A stretch of DNA of 64,000 nucleotides from JBCCTX01 sp965263105 (GTDB lineage Bacteria; Bacteroidota; Bacteroidia; J057), in the NCBI GenBank assembly GCA_965263105.1, contig CBDHGL010000002.1:1-64000 (forward strand), given 5' to 3'. Position 1 is the first letter of the stretch; every line of letters begins with the position of its first letter. The notes below the pieces were generated by a model that did not search any database, had not been told where the DNA came from, and was given only the letters and a program-made list of their open reading frames with translations. Made by a program: the position numbers and the translations under genes. Shown here piece after piece: positions 9,107 through 17,811 of this stretch.

Positions 9107-9229
9107 AATTTCCAGAGGGGAAGTCTCTGTTGAAGTCCGAGTAGAAGCCCCATTTTGGGCCATTCCGGAATCAGGCCTTGGACATTATTCTATTTAATCT
9201 ACTACCTGAGGCATCGTCGACTTTTCACT

Positions 9230-10078
9230 CTAACAACAGCTCGTAGCTGTGGCCTGACAGCAGTTCCCCTCTGCCTTTTTCTCTGCATAAACCGTGACGC
9301 TATAGATGCCCGCCCCAGAGTCTCGATAGGCTTTGATCATCTCTCCATCGAGGTATTGGGCAAGGATCTCATCCGGGAGGTCTATGTGCCGCTCTCTTTT
9401 GATTTGAATGTCCTTGAAACCCGCCTCCTTGATAAAGCCCAGATAGGCTCCTTTTTCACTTGATCCGGCTACGCAGCCAGCGTACATCTCTGCAGCCTCG
9501 AGAATCTGCTCAGGCAGTTGCCCGACATGGACGATATCTGAAATGCTGAAGTGCCCCCCTTCCTTTAGGACGCGGTATACTTCCCGATAGGCCTGTGCCT
9601 TGTCCGGGACTAGGTTCATCACACAATTGCTGATGACCACATCTACCGTTTCAGGGGAAATAGCATTCATCTCCTCAATTTCGTCCAAGAAAAAATCTAC
9701 ATTCTTATAGCCTAGCTTCTGGTTATTCTGACGGGCCTTGGCGATCATTTCTGGCGTCATGTCGATCCCTATCACGCGGCCCGTTTCCCCGACGATTCTT
9801 CTGGCGACAAAGACATCATTGCCCGCCCCGGAACCCAGGTCCAATACGGTGTCTCCTTCCTGGATATGGGCGATCTCAGTGGGGATGCCACAGCCCAAAG
9901 CCAGATCTGCCTCAGCCACATAGCCCTCCAATTGGCTGTAATCCAGGGCCATGGGGTTGAGGACTCCCTCATTGCAGCAAGCCGTATCCTCGCAGCAGTT
10001 GTCTTCCTGCTTTCCCGTAACAACGGCGGCGTAGGATTTTTTGACTTCTTCCTTAATAGTTTGTGGATGCTTATTCAT
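9230..10078 (-). CDS. arsM: Arsenite S-adenosylmethionine methyltransferase
   Basis: 282 residues. VLDLGSGAGND is the SAM-binding loop. The three cysteines that bind As(III) in ArsM enzymes are all present in their expected contexts: LGCGIPTEIA, ISNCVMNLVP and YAGCVAGSSEKGAY. Extra cysteine pairs flank the enzyme: NCCEDTACC near residue 27, and NCCQ plus a terminal CC. These are common in ArsM and may trap metalloids. It should methylate arsenite in the cytosol to volatile or exported species. No arsR, acr3 or arsC lies beside it, so it appears to be a stand-alone detoxification gene. Confidence 0.93.
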   Translation of the reverse strand: MNKHPQTIKEEVKKSYAAVVTGKQEDNCCEDTACCNEGVLNPMALDYSQLEGYVAEADLALGCGIPTEIAHIQEGDTVLDLGSGAGNDVFVARRIVGETGRVIGIDMTPEMIAKARQNNQKLGYKNVDFFLDEIEEMNAISPETVDVVISNCVMNLVPDKAQAYREVYRVLKEGGHFSISDIVHVGQLPEQILEAAEMYAGCVAGSSEKGAYLGFIKEAGFKDIQIKRERHIDLPDEILAQYLDGEMIKAYRDSGAGIYSVTVYAEKKAEGNCCQATATSCC

Positions 10079-10098
10079 CGTGAATTTGTTTTATGTAC

Positions 10099-10128
10099 CA
10101 AATGTATACTTTTCATCCTCTACACGAA
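10099..10128 (-). promoter_or_regulatory. Candidate arsM promoter
   Basis: The minus strand reads TTC-N19-TACATTTG, with the -7 box at 10106-10099. This matches the Bacteroidota consensus TTG-N19-TAnnTTTG except for one base of the -33 element. The leader to the ATG would be very short, about 13 nt. No clear ArsR-type palindrome was recognised. Confidence 0.45.
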
Positions 10129-10147
10129 GAAGAAGGTAAAAAGACGC

Positions 10148-10177
10148 AAAAGGCCCAAACTTTCGTTTGGACCTTTT
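10148..10177 (-). terminator. Rho-independent terminator after glgP
   Basis: A GC-containing stem with one mismatch (AAGGcCCAAAC / GTTTGGaCCTT) and a TTTC loop is flanked by A-rich and T-rich tracts on both sides. It could act in both directions, but only the glgP-like gene (ending at 10223 on the minus strand) transcribes into it. Confidence 0.75.
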
Positions 10178-10222
10178 TAGTAGGTGTTGCGTATAACGTA
10201 TGCTTTCTACAATGAGCGAATG

Positions 10223-11935
10223 CTATCCATTTCCGTTCATCACCGCCTCTTCCCTGGGGATGTTGCGGGCAACAGGACCGGGATTAAACAGTCGCTGGTA
10301 GTATTCATCTGCCTGGCGATCGGAGCCGAAGAAGGGAACCACATCTCTCATTCCATTTTTCACTATTCGGGTCCACTCTTCAGGTCTCTCGTAGTAGGTA
10401 GGAATTACCTCCTGCGTCAAGATCTGAATGAGGTGATTGTAATCGTGGTCATCCTGCTCATTAATCGGTGCAGAAAGGTCCGCTGGAGGAATAATGAAGC
10501 TATTCTCCCCATGCTTAGCGAACTCTGGCATCCATCCATCATTTACAGATAGGTTGACTGAGCCATTCATAGCCGCTGTCATGCCACTGGTACCTGAGGC
10601 TTCGCGTGGACGGCGAGGCGTATTCAACCACACATCTGAGCCTTTCTTCAAGGCAGCAGATAGATTCATCTCATATCCTGTCAGGATAGTAGCCGTATGA
10701 CTCAAGCGGGTGAGACCCACTATTTTGTTAAACATATCTACAGCCCACTGATCTTCGGGATAGGGTTTACCTGCCCAGATCATCTGAATAGGCATATTCT
10801 TGCGGTTCAGCAATTCGTAGAAATAGGGAAGGTTGCGCATGATCAAATCCGTGCGTTTGTAAGCGGCAAACCTACGTGCCCATACAATGGTCAACAGGTC
10901 TGGATCAAACTGCTTACCCGTTTGATCGGCAACGATTTTGAATAGATCTTCCTTCATTTCACGCTTGCGCGCGCGGAGCTTCTGGTCGTCATCTGACTCT
11001 AGGGCTTCCTTCATCTCCTTATCTTGCCAGTAAGCCTGGTTTTGAGAATTGGTGATACCAATGATCTCAGGACATTCAGGAACATTCTGCCACATTTCAC
11101 GAGACACCTCAGCGTGTAGTTGTGATACGCCATTAGCCCTTTTAGAAAGGGTTAAAGCAGCGGGAGTATACCCAAACATGCCTCCGGTCTTCTGCTGGGT
11201 AATTTTTTCTACCTCTTCCAAACTCACGTTGCCAAAAAATCCCATTTTGTTCAGCAGGTTAATATCGTGTTCTTCATTTCCGGCTTTTTCAGGGGTATGG
11301 GTGGTGAAAACCAGCCTTTTGCGAACCTCTTCTATATCTTGGTATTTCTCGTAGAGTTGGAAAGCGGCGGGTAAGGCATGGGCCTCGTTGAGGTGATAGA
11401 TATCGGCCCCCCCTAAAGCTTCCACTACCTTGGCTCCTCCAATCCCTAAAATAATGCTTTGGGCAATACGAGCCGCTTCATTGCTGTCGTACAATTTGTA
11501 GGTAATGGTAGAGGAGATATAATCATTAAGATTTTCCAGATCTGTCGTTAGGAAATACATGGGTACAGTCCCAAACACCTTAGGATCCAGGTAATAGGCT
11601 TGTACTTTTACTGATTGTCCGTGGACGTCCACTGGAAATATGAGGTTAGTAGGCTCCAGGAAAGAATAGTATCTCTCTCTAAAAAGCGGCCTCATGTTAC
11701 TATGTGCATCGCGTACTTGGTCGTAGTATCCATATTTCCACAGCATGCCTATACCTATCATATTTTGTTTTAAATCATAGGCAGAGCGCATGTGGGATCC
11801 AGCAAGATATCCCAAACCTCCTGAGTAGATTTTCAGAGCAGTATCAATACCGAATTCCATACTGAAGTAGGCAACCCGTTTCTGATAGGGTTCGGCAGGA
11901 GTGTAAGGGTGTTCCCAAGAACAATTAATTTTCAT
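10223..11935 (-). CDS. glgP: Alpha-glucan phosphorylase-like protein (GT35, short form)
   Basis: 570 residues, the short Bacteroidota form of the alpha-glucan phosphorylase family. RVAYFSMEFGID and IYSGGLGYLAGSHMRSA are the usual opening, HLNEAHALPAAFQ and FTTHTPEKAGNE the middle, and VWARRFAAYKRTDL and RPREASGTSGM the C-terminal nucleotide-like domain. The known reaction is phosphorolysis of glycogen or maltodextrin to glucose 1-phosphate. The lysine that carries pyridoxal phosphate in classical enzymes follows GTxxM; here the residue is Thr (GTSGMTAAMNG, codon ACA). The enzyme may therefore work differently from textbook phosphorylases, or be a transferase. It has its own promoter and terminator and is monocistronic. 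Confidence 0.85.
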   Translation of the reverse strand: MKINCSWEHPYTPAEPYQKRVAYFSMEFGIDTALKIYSGGLGYLAGSHMRSAYDLKQNMIGIGMLWKYGYYDQVRDAHSNMRPLFRERYYSFLEPTNLIFPVDVHGQSVKVQAYYLDPKVFGTVPMYFLTTDLENLNDYISSTITYKLYDSNEAARIAQSIILGIGGAKVVEALGGADIYHLNEAHALPAAFQLYEKYQDIEEVRKRLVFTTHTPEKAGNEEHDINLLNKMGFFGNVSLEEVEKITQQKTGGMFGYTPAALTLSKRANGVSQLHAEVSREMWQNVPECPEIIGITNSQNQAYWQDKEMKEALESDDDQKLRARKREMKEDLFKIVADQTGKQFDPDLLTIVWARRFAAYKRTDLIMRNLPYFYELLNRKNMPIQMIWAGKPYPEDQWAVDMFNKIVGLTRLSHTATILTGYEMNLSAALKKGSDVWLNTPRRPREASGTSGMTAAMNGSVNLSVNDGWMPEFAKHGENSFIIPPADLSAPINEQDDHDYNHLIQILTQEVIPTYYERPEEWTRIVKNGMRDVVPFFGSDRQADEYYQRLFNPGPVARNIPREEAVMNGNG

Positions 11936-11957
11936 AAATCTGCGATTTTAGTGAGGC

Positions 11958-11987
11958 CAAAAATAGCTGCTTATTTGGGATTTGCAA
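11958..11987 (-). promoter_or_regulatory. Promoter of the glgP-like gene
   Basis: The minus strand reads TTG-N19-TATTTTTG: -33 box at 11987-11985 and -7 box at 11965-11958. This is an exact match in sequence and spacing to the Bacteroidota primary sigma consensus. The start codon at 11935 follows with a leader of about 16 nt. Confidence 0.72.
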
Positions 11988-12120
11988 GTCTCGAAGAGTT
12001 AAATTAACATTAATAGTACAAAACAGGGAATATACAGGCTACCGGGGCTAATTTACGCACTTTTTATTTCAATTTGCAAATTATTTACACACAATACATA
12101 TTTTTTGCAAATCCAAGATT

Positions 12121-12882
12121 TTATTCTCCCTCAAGCCAGGCCTTAAAGCGCTTCACTTTCTCCCGACTTACAATAATTTCCTTATCCATTTCCACTACCG
12201 GAGATATTTTTAAACGGCTATTGGAATACATCAGGATGTCTTTGATCCCTCGAATGCAGATGATAAAGCTTCTATTAACTCGAAAGAAACTACGGGGGTC
12301 CACCATAGACTCTAAGTCTTCCAATTTGTACTCGATAATGTATTTTTTCCCAGCCTCAGTGAGTAGGAAGGCTGTACGGCCTTCGGCATAGAAGAGGATG
12401 ATTTCACCTGTGGGAATTGATTGAATATGATTGCCGCGCTTTACCAGAAAACGATCTTTGTACTGGGCCTTGTCTGAAATCTGTTGGATGGCTGCAGAGA
12501 TATTTTCACTAGGGGAAAATTGTTGTTTCAGGCCTTCAAATTTCTTTAGCGCTTTGCTAAGGTCCATGAAGGAGATGGGCTTGAGTAAATAGTCAATGCT
12601 GTTGACCTTGAAAGCATCAATAGCATATTCGTCATAGGCAGTCGTAAAAATGACGGGACGCTTAATGGAAAGTGCATGGAAAATTTCGAAGCTCAACCCA
12701 TCGATCAGTTGGATGTCCATAAAGATCAAGTCCAACTCCTGCTGGTGCTCAGAAAGCCAGGATACGGAGGCTTCAATAGAGGGCAATTGCGCCAAAACCT
12801 CGATCTCTGCGTCGTATTTTTTTAAATAGCGGTCCAGCTTTTCTGCGGCAAGCTTTTCGTCTTCTATGATGGCAACTTTCAT
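12121..12882 (-). CDS. LytTR family response regulator
   Basis: 253 residues. An N-terminal receiver domain (about 1-120) has the acidic pair IIEDE, the phospho-acceptor Asp in LIFMDIQLIDG, Thr in IFTTAYDEYAI and Lys in YLLKPISF. A LytTR DNA-binding domain (about 145-250) has FFRVNRSFIICIRGI. It binds DNA as a dimer when phosphorylated. The start overlaps the preceding gene stop by 4 bases, so it is the last cistron of the operon that runs from the SDHY-repeat gene through two kinase-like genes, and it is the evident output of that system. Target promoters are unknown. Confidence 0.94.
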   Translation of the reverse strand: MKVAIIEDEKLAAEKLDRYLKKYDAEIEVLAQLPSIEASVSWLSEHQQELDLIFMDIQLIDGLSFEIFHALSIKRPVIFTTAYDEYAIDAFKVNSIDYLLKPISFMDLSKALKKFEGLKQQFSPSENISAAIQQISDKAQYKDRFLVKRGNHIQSIPTGEIILFYAEGRTAFLLTEAGKKYIIEYKLEDLESMVDPRSFFRVNRSFIICIRGIKDILMYSNSRLKISPVVEMDKEIIVSREKVKRFKAWLEGE

Positions 12883-13925
12883 ATGGGAGATATAGCTTTT
12901 TGTTCTGGATGTAAATCTAACTGTGGGATGCAGAGGACCTTTTTTGATCCTTCTACCGTCACCTGTATCGGTACATGGCTATATATGGCATAACTATTCT
13001 GAATGGGTGCCAGATCCTTCTCTACCAATCCCTGGGTGATCTTTTCGTGGGGTTCATATATGAAACACAAACGTCCATCTGAAGCAGTTATTTGGAGAAT
13101 CAGTTCCGCCTCATTGGAGGGAATGGTGCTGCGAATAATTTGTTCCATAAGAAACAGCATGGTTCCCGGAACCACCAGGCATTTGGGCCTAGAATCCCCT
13201 TCCAGTTTAATCTTGCGGTGGGGCAAATAATTGAATAAGGCGACAGATTCCTGCAAAATACCCCACTCTCTTTCAAAGGATACCAACTCCTGGTTTTTCC
13301 CTGTGAGGATGTAGCGATATATTTTGGATAAATGATCCAAGAGCGATTGAGCCTCAAACTCATCGCCTTTCATTAGGACAATAAGAGACTCCAAGCTTTC
13401 AAACAAGAGTTGGGGATTGATTCCCTGCCGAAACTGCCGAAAGTCCTCTTTTATCCCTTCCTTCCGAGAGATCTCTTCCTGCAAGCGTTCTGTATTCTCC
13501 TGGTAGAGATAGGTATAGCTCAGATAAAGGGATATATAGATAAGGGTAATACCAGCAAATATACTGTTGAATACCACGAGTTCTATCAGAGCAGGTTTAA
13601 AACCCACTCTGAATTGATAGTAGAGGTAAATCACTGTAGTGACCAATCCTATGCACAAGAGAATACTGACCCCTACCTGTAGAATAAAGTTCCATCCTTT
13701 TGACAAGGGAAGGGTAATTCGCTCAAAAAAGATAAGCGACAAACGAGCAAATTCTTGGATTAAGTAGGAAAGGCCGATACACAAATACAATTCTTCTCCA
13801 AAAAATTCCTCAGCTAACTGACCCACATTGTTATTAATAAGTAAAATCAGAATGTAAACCAGTATCCCACTGAAAAATGGACTCAGTAAGCGAAATAGGA
13901 GGTTATGTACGAAAAGTTTGCTCAC
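12879..13925 (-). CDS. LytS-like membrane protein without the phospho-acceptor histidine (pseudokinase)
   Basis: 348 residues. Four predicted membrane helices lie within residues 10-145 and are followed by a His_kinase (LytS/YpdA-type) domain. In active members the dimerisation helix reads NPHFLFNSL; here it reads INPQLLFESLESL near residue 172, with Gln (codon CAA) in place of the histidine. The N-box, normally LVENAxKH, is degraded to LMEQIIRSTIP, and no glycine-rich ATP lid is visible, so it should neither autophosphorylate nor bind ATP well. It overlaps the genes on both sides by 4 bases. The likely role is a sensor or allosteric partner of the intact kinase upstream. Chance decay is less likely, because the frame is intact and tightly packed. 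Confidence 0.85.
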   Translation of the reverse strand: MSKLFVHNLLFRLLSPFFSGILVYILILLINNNVGQLAEEFFGEELYLCIGLSYLIQEFARLSLIFFERITLPLSKGWNFILQVGVSILLCIGLVTTVIYLYYQFRVGFKPALIELVVFNSIFAGITLIYISLYLSYTYLYQENTERLQEEISRKEGIKEDFRQFRQGINPQLLFESLESLIVLMKGDEFEAQSLLDHLSKIYRYILTGKNQELVSFEREWGILQESVALFNYLPHRKIKLEGDSRPKCLVVPGTMLFLMEQIIRSTIPSNEAELILQITASDGRLCFIYEPHEKITQGLVEKDLAPIQNSYAIYSHVPIQVTVEGSKKVLCIPQLDLHPEQKAISPI

Positions 13926-14944
13926 GGGATTAGGGGTAATTTTACAGTGAAATAATCCGTGTCTTCCACGTGTATCTCTTTACCAATTAGGAGGTTGTAC
14001 CTCGATCGGATATTTGACAAGCCAATTTTAAACGAAGGAACACTCTTGGGCGGCTTGGTTTTGTTGTTGCGGACCCAAAGCCATTTGTTATCTGTTCCAA
14101 TTTCAATATGAAGCGGAGTATCTGGCAGCAATTGATTGTGCTTGACCGCGTTTTCTACCAGCATTTGTAGGGTGAGGGGGGGGACTTTGGAATCCATTTG
14201 TTCTTCTGGAATGTCTATGCTAAAGCGGAGGTGGTCTTCAAAGCGGGTTTGGAGGAGGTATTGATAGGAAGAAACGAACTGGAGTTCCTCCCTTAGGGAA
14301 ACCCATCTGGCTTCGTAGGTATTCAAGGTATATTGATAGGACTGTGCCAGTTTTCGGATAAATTCTTCGGCCTTGTCTACATCTTTTGCCATCAGAGAGG
14401 AGATGGTATTGAAGCTGTTGAAAAGGAAATGAGGACTCAATTGAGCTTTAAGGGCTTTCAACTGAAGCCCAATTTGTTTGCGTTCCAGCTTTACGGCATT
14501 GACTTGACCGCTGTTGAATTGATTAAAAGAATATAGAGCGAAGTAGAGGATGGAAAATATCAATACGCAAAAGAACAGGAGTATGGCCAATTTGATAAAT
14601 TCATTGGGATAAGCACCAAAAAGAGCGGTTTCTGGATGGAAAACCAAGTAATAGCAATAGGGCAGGAGAAAACTAAGGGAGATTGCTATGAGGCTATTGA
14701 GGAGAACCCCAACAAATAAGCGCGAAGCAGGGTAGGTTCGCCAGGGAAGGTTTCTATCCAATAGTCGAGTCATTCCCCAAATGGCATAGGCTCCTACAAT
14801 TCCAATGCCTCCTACCAAGAGGTAATCAATGACTCCCTGAGCCGAGAATTCTCCGCTGTAAGAGAGATAAAAAAGCAGTAGGAAACTTACCAGTAATCCT
14901 ACTGCTACTATCAGAGGATGTTTTTTCATGAAGAAACCCATCAA
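13922..14944 (-). CDS. LytS/YpdA-type sensor histidine kinase
   Basis: 340 residues with four membrane helices in about residues 8-140, then the His_kinase domain with QLSPHFLFNSFNTISS (phospho-acceptor His near residue 173) and the ATP-binding half with LQMLVENAVKHNQL (N-box) and KIGLSNIRSRY (glycine lid). It senses a membrane or periplasmic signal and phosphorylates the LytTR regulator encoded two genes downstream. It begins 24 bases after the SDHY-repeat gene and overlaps the pseudokinase gene by 4 bases. ATG at 14944 was kept; an alternative ATG six codons in (MKKHPLIVAVG) would shorten the cytoplasmic tip only. Confidence 0.93.
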   Translation of the reverse strand: MMGFFMKKHPLIVAVGLLVSFLLLFYLSYSGEFSAQGVIDYLLVGGIGIVGAYAIWGMTRLLDRNLPWRTYPASRLFVGVLLNSLIAISLSFLLPYCYYLVFHPETALFGAYPNEFIKLAILLFFCVLIFSILYFALYSFNQFNSGQVNAVKLERKQIGLQLKALKAQLSPHFLFNSFNTISSLMAKDVDKAEEFIRKLAQSYQYTLNTYEARWVSLREELQFVSSYQYLLQTRFEDHLRFSIDIPEEQMDSKVPPLTLQMLVENAVKHNQLLPDTPLHIEIGTDNKWLWVRNNKTKPPKSVPSFKIGLSNIRSRYNLLIGKEIHVEDTDYFTVKLPLIP

Positions 14945-14968
14945 GGATAAGATACAAAATTATCTCTC

Positions 14969-16420
14969 CTATCGGTCCAAGGCTTTAAGTGCCTTTCCGT
15001 AATAGGTATCTGAGTTGATGTTTTTTGCTGCTTCTCTATATGCTTCCCTCACTCTAGAACTCATAGCCTTTACCTTCGGGGCTAAGGCTACTAAAACTGT
15101 GGTATGGTAGTGATCTGAGCCTATGGATTCCGATGCATCCAGGATTTTCAGCATCTGAGATTCTGATATAGAGCGCCCATTTGCAAAAGATTTAATAACC
15201 TCAGTGGCATAGTGATCGGAACTGATCTCATCCAATGCATCGATAAAGCTATCCAGATTTTGACCGGAGAGATTTTGTTCTCTGATGACTTTTTTGAGAA
15301 TTTCATGGGCATAGTGATCAGAACCTATATTGTCATCCACCAGTTCCAATACCTTTCTAAGAGAAGCCGGATCAAGCTGCTCGTCTAGTAAATCGTAGAT
15401 AACTTCCTTGACGTAATGATCGGACGCAATATCATCTAAGGTCTCAATAAAGGCACCATAGGCTTCTTCGTTCAAATCTTGACGATCCAACGCCTTTCTA
15501 AGTACCGTTGATTTGTAGTGGTCTGAAGCAATCTCATCACTCAATACCATGAGTTGGCTTATTACCTGAGGGGAAAGGTCGCGTTCGTCCAAGATATCCT
15601 TCATCAATTCAGACAAATAATGGTCAGAGCCAATGCTTTCAGCAGCCTCCAACAAGTCGCCCATCTGGCTATCAGAAATATCCGAATCATCTACTGCTCG
15701 TCTCAATACCTCCGTAAGGTAATGATCGGAGCCAATACTTCGGGCAGCTTTGATATAGGCACTGGTCGTTTGGTCATTTCCCAAAAACTCACGCTGATTT
15801 TCCTTTAATATACTCGCCAGGTAATGATCTGAATCAATGACCTCCCCCGCAGTTTCAATTACCTCAGCCATCTCTGAAGAAGAAAGGTCTTTCTCTAGCA
15901 GAATATTGATATAATGGGTGCCTACATAATCACTTTCCAATTCTTCTATCTCTTCCAGCACGGCACTTACTCCTCCTCTTCGGTAAAAGCGATCCACTCT
16001 TGATTCGGCGGCAAGCGTCGTTGTACGTAACACTTCCGGGAGTACCTCAGCCAACCATTTCTGTCCTTCTGGTGAAAAAGATTGCTTGCGACTTCCTACA
16101 TAATAACTTTTCTCCAGTTGCCCCCCGACAGATTCAATCTTGATTTTGCGCTTACTACCAAAAGCCGATTTCGTAATCTCCAAGTAGCCGCCTCTAGAAA
16201 TGCCTACAATATCTTTGTCATCGTCCGCTACTTGGATCTCGCCCTCATATACCAGGACAAACTTATTATTGCGATTATTTACCTTGACAGTGGTTTTTCC
16301 ATTACTTGTATTGACCGAATAGGAGTTCTGGGCAAACTGCTTGACGGGGCTAAGCAATAGCAAAATCAGCAGTAGGATGCCAAAAACAATCAGGTCTCTT
16401 TTTTCTCTTGAAGGATTCAT
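14969..16420 (-). CDS. Secreted SDHY-repeat protein (function unknown)
   Basis: 483 residues from the ATG at 16420; an upstream in-frame ATG at 16459 would place 13 extra residues before an otherwise standard signal peptide (MNPSREKRDLIVFGILL, ending near KQFAQ). After a beta-rich region (about 30-110) the protein is built from about ten helical units of roughly 34 residues. Eight contain an exact SDHY (as in IGSDHYLTEVLRRA), one has SDTY and the first has GTHY. Each unit looks like a pair of helices, so the protein is probably an alpha-solenoid in the periplasm. It is the first gene of an operon with a kinase, pseudokinase and LytTR regulator. It could therefore be the signal-receiving or scaffold part of that system, but this is inference from position. 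Confidence 0.85.
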   Translation of the reverse strand: MNPSREKRDLIVFGILLLILLLLSPVKQFAQNSYSVNTSNGKTTVKVNNRNNKFVLVYEGEIQVADDDKDIVGISRGGYLEITKSAFGSKRKIKIESVGGQLEKSYYVGSRKQSFSPEGQKWLAEVLPEVLRTTTLAAESRVDRFYRRGGVSAVLEEIEELESDYVGTHYINILLEKDLSSSEMAEVIETAGEVIDSDHYLASILKENQREFLGNDQTTSAYIKAARSIGSDHYLTEVLRRAVDDSDISDSQMGDLLEAAESIGSDHYLSELMKDILDERDLSPQVISQLMVLSDEIASDHYKSTVLRKALDRQDLNEEAYGAFIETLDDIASDHYVKEVIYDLLDEQLDPASLRKVLELVDDNIGSDHYAHEILKKVIREQNLSGQNLDSFIDALDEISSDHYATEVIKSFANGRSISESQMLKILDASESIGSDHYHTTVLVALAPKVKAMSSRVREAYREAAKNINSDTYYGKALKALDR

Positions 16421-16489
16421 AGGGTTAGATGTTAACTCGATTTGTAAATGTCCCTTCAAAAGTGGGAGATACCTTTAATATTAGAAAAC

Positions 16490-16497
16490 CAAATGTA
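16490..16497 (-). promoter_or_regulatory. Candidate -7 box for the SDHY/kinase operon
   Basis: TACATTTG on the minus strand (16497-16490) fits TAnnTTTG and lies about 70 bases upstream of the chosen start at 16420. No TTG is found at the ideal -33 distance, so other factors may assist. Confidence 0.38.
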
Positions 16498-16552
16498 GTG
16501 AAGTGTGGATTGGGAGTAGTGAAATGACGGTTATAATCAAGCTATGAATTGA

Positions 16553-16954
16553 CTACAACTCATTTGCCACACTGAACTCAACGATGATAAGAACTGCCAG
16601 AATGAATATTTCTCCCATAAAATACAGATATCCCCAAACCGATAACTGGGAAGCATGTTGGAATAGCATCCACAAGGATATACATATATAGAGAATATTG
16701 GCAATAGCAATGATTCGCAATAAAGACTTCCATCTAGAAGGATGCTGGAAATAGCTAAGGACATCTAGTAAGGCAAAAACTAGGGGGAAAGAGGCTAGGA
16801 AGAACAAGGTATGACGGGGCATTCCTATGAAGGGTTCAAGTCGAACAAGAATAAATCCTAAAAAGAATGCGGAAATTAAGGCTCCAAATCCATCTATGAC
16901 GAATAAGGTTCTGGGACGTTCAATCAGTTTACTCAGCATATAGAGAAAAATCAC
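16553..16954 (-). CDS. Small four-helix membrane protein, unknown
   Basis: 133 residues with four hydrophobic helices at about 22-40, 48-65, 80-97 and 108-128. No family was recognised. Met6 (MLSKLIERPR) is an equally good start and leaves the first helix intact. The stop lies upstream of the SDHY operon with about 130 bases between, so it may share no transcript with it. The preceding gene (dioxygenase) ends only about 30 bases upstream, which suggests the two are co-transcribed. Confidence 0.7.
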   Translation of the reverse strand: MIFLYMLSKLIERPRTLFVIDGFGALISAFFLGFILVRLEPFIGMPRHTLFFLASFPLVFALLDVLSYFQHPSRWKSLLRIIAIANILYICISLWMLFQHASQLSVWGYLYFMGEIFILAVLIIVEFSVANEL

Positions 16955-16986
16955 TTCCCTTCGGATTTGTTCATCGGGAGAAGGAC

Positions 16987-17811
16987 TTACCCAATCTTTA
17001 CGGAGGTCATAGAAAGCGAACCCGCCAAGGGTTGGTCATTGAACAGGGAAAGCTCCTCGCCCTTATCTCGCAGAGCCAGCACATATAATAGGGGCAAAAA
17101 ATGTTCTGGCGTAGGAATTGCCAACTCAAAGGCCTTTCCCTGTCGGGCGTAATCTATCAGTCGATCATGTTGACCTTCTTGGATGTATTGATGCATCCGC
17201 TCAATGGCCTCCTCTGCCCAATCATAGGCAAAGGTCTCATTCATCTTATTCCAGGCAGCCATTCTCAGGTTGTGGACCATATTTCCACTTCCTACTATGA
17301 GAATTCCTTTCTCTCGGAGTTGGGAGAGTTCTTTGCCCAGTTCGTAGTGAAATTGAGGTCCCTGATTATAGTTCAGGCTCATCTGAATTACAGGTATGTC
17401 TGCCTCAGGATACATATGCTTGATGACTGACCAGGCCCCGTGGTCCAGACCCCATTTGTCATCTATTTGTACCTCTGTACTTTTGACAAGCCCTTGGGTT
17501 TCTCGGGCGAGCTCAGGACTGCCTGGAGCGGGATATTGCACCGCGTAAAGGGCTTGGGGAAAGCCTCCAAAATCGTGAATCGTGGGAGGATGTTCCATGC
17601 CTGTTACCTGGGTACCCCGCGTTTCCCAATGAGCCGAGATACAGAAGACCGCTTGGGGTTTATCAATCTCTGTAGATACCTTCCGAAATCCCTGAACGAA
17701 CTCATTTTCTTCAATGGCATTCATGGGACTCCCATGCCCCAGGAACAGTACCGGCAGCTTGGGAGTAGATCCAAAATCTTCTGTCAGGCGGTTAAATTTA
17801 TTCAGGTTCAT
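16987..17811 (-). CDS. ygiD: DODA-type extradiol aromatic ring-opening dioxygenase
   Basis: 274 residues, the normal size of the single-domain YgiD/4,5-DOPA dioxygenase family. PVLFLGHGSPMNAI, CISAHWETRG, KWGLDHGAWSVIKHMYP and IVGSGNMVHNLR give the histidines that hold zinc or iron in this family. It cleaves catechol-type rings next to the hydroxyl groups; in bacteria the physiological substrate is often unknown. It is cytosolic, with no signal peptide. The first ATG is followed by a poorly conserved 15-residue leader, so a slightly later start is possible. Confidence 0.92.
   Translation of the reverse strand: MNLNKFNRLTEDFGSTPKLPVLFLGHGSPMNAIEENEFVQGFRKVSTEIDKPQAVFCISAHWETRGTQVTGMEHPPTIHDFGGFPQALYAVQYPAPGSPELARETQGLVKSTEVQIDDKWGLDHGAWSVIKHMYPEADIPVIQMSLNYNQGPQFHYELGKELSQLREKGILIVGSGNMVHNLRMAAWNKMNETFAYDWAEEAIERMHQYIQEGQHDRLIDYARQGKAFELAIPTPEHFLPLLYVLALRDKGEELSLFNDQPLAGSLSMTSVKIG

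Noticed and set aside
9155..9463. Plus-strand ORF antisense to arsM
   Set aside because: It mainly mirrors the strongly coding arsM gene and shows no protein features of its own.
13003..13363. Possible extra gene antisense or out of frame within the pseudokinase gene
   Set aside because: Frames there have no family features and the pseudokinase frame is intact across the region.
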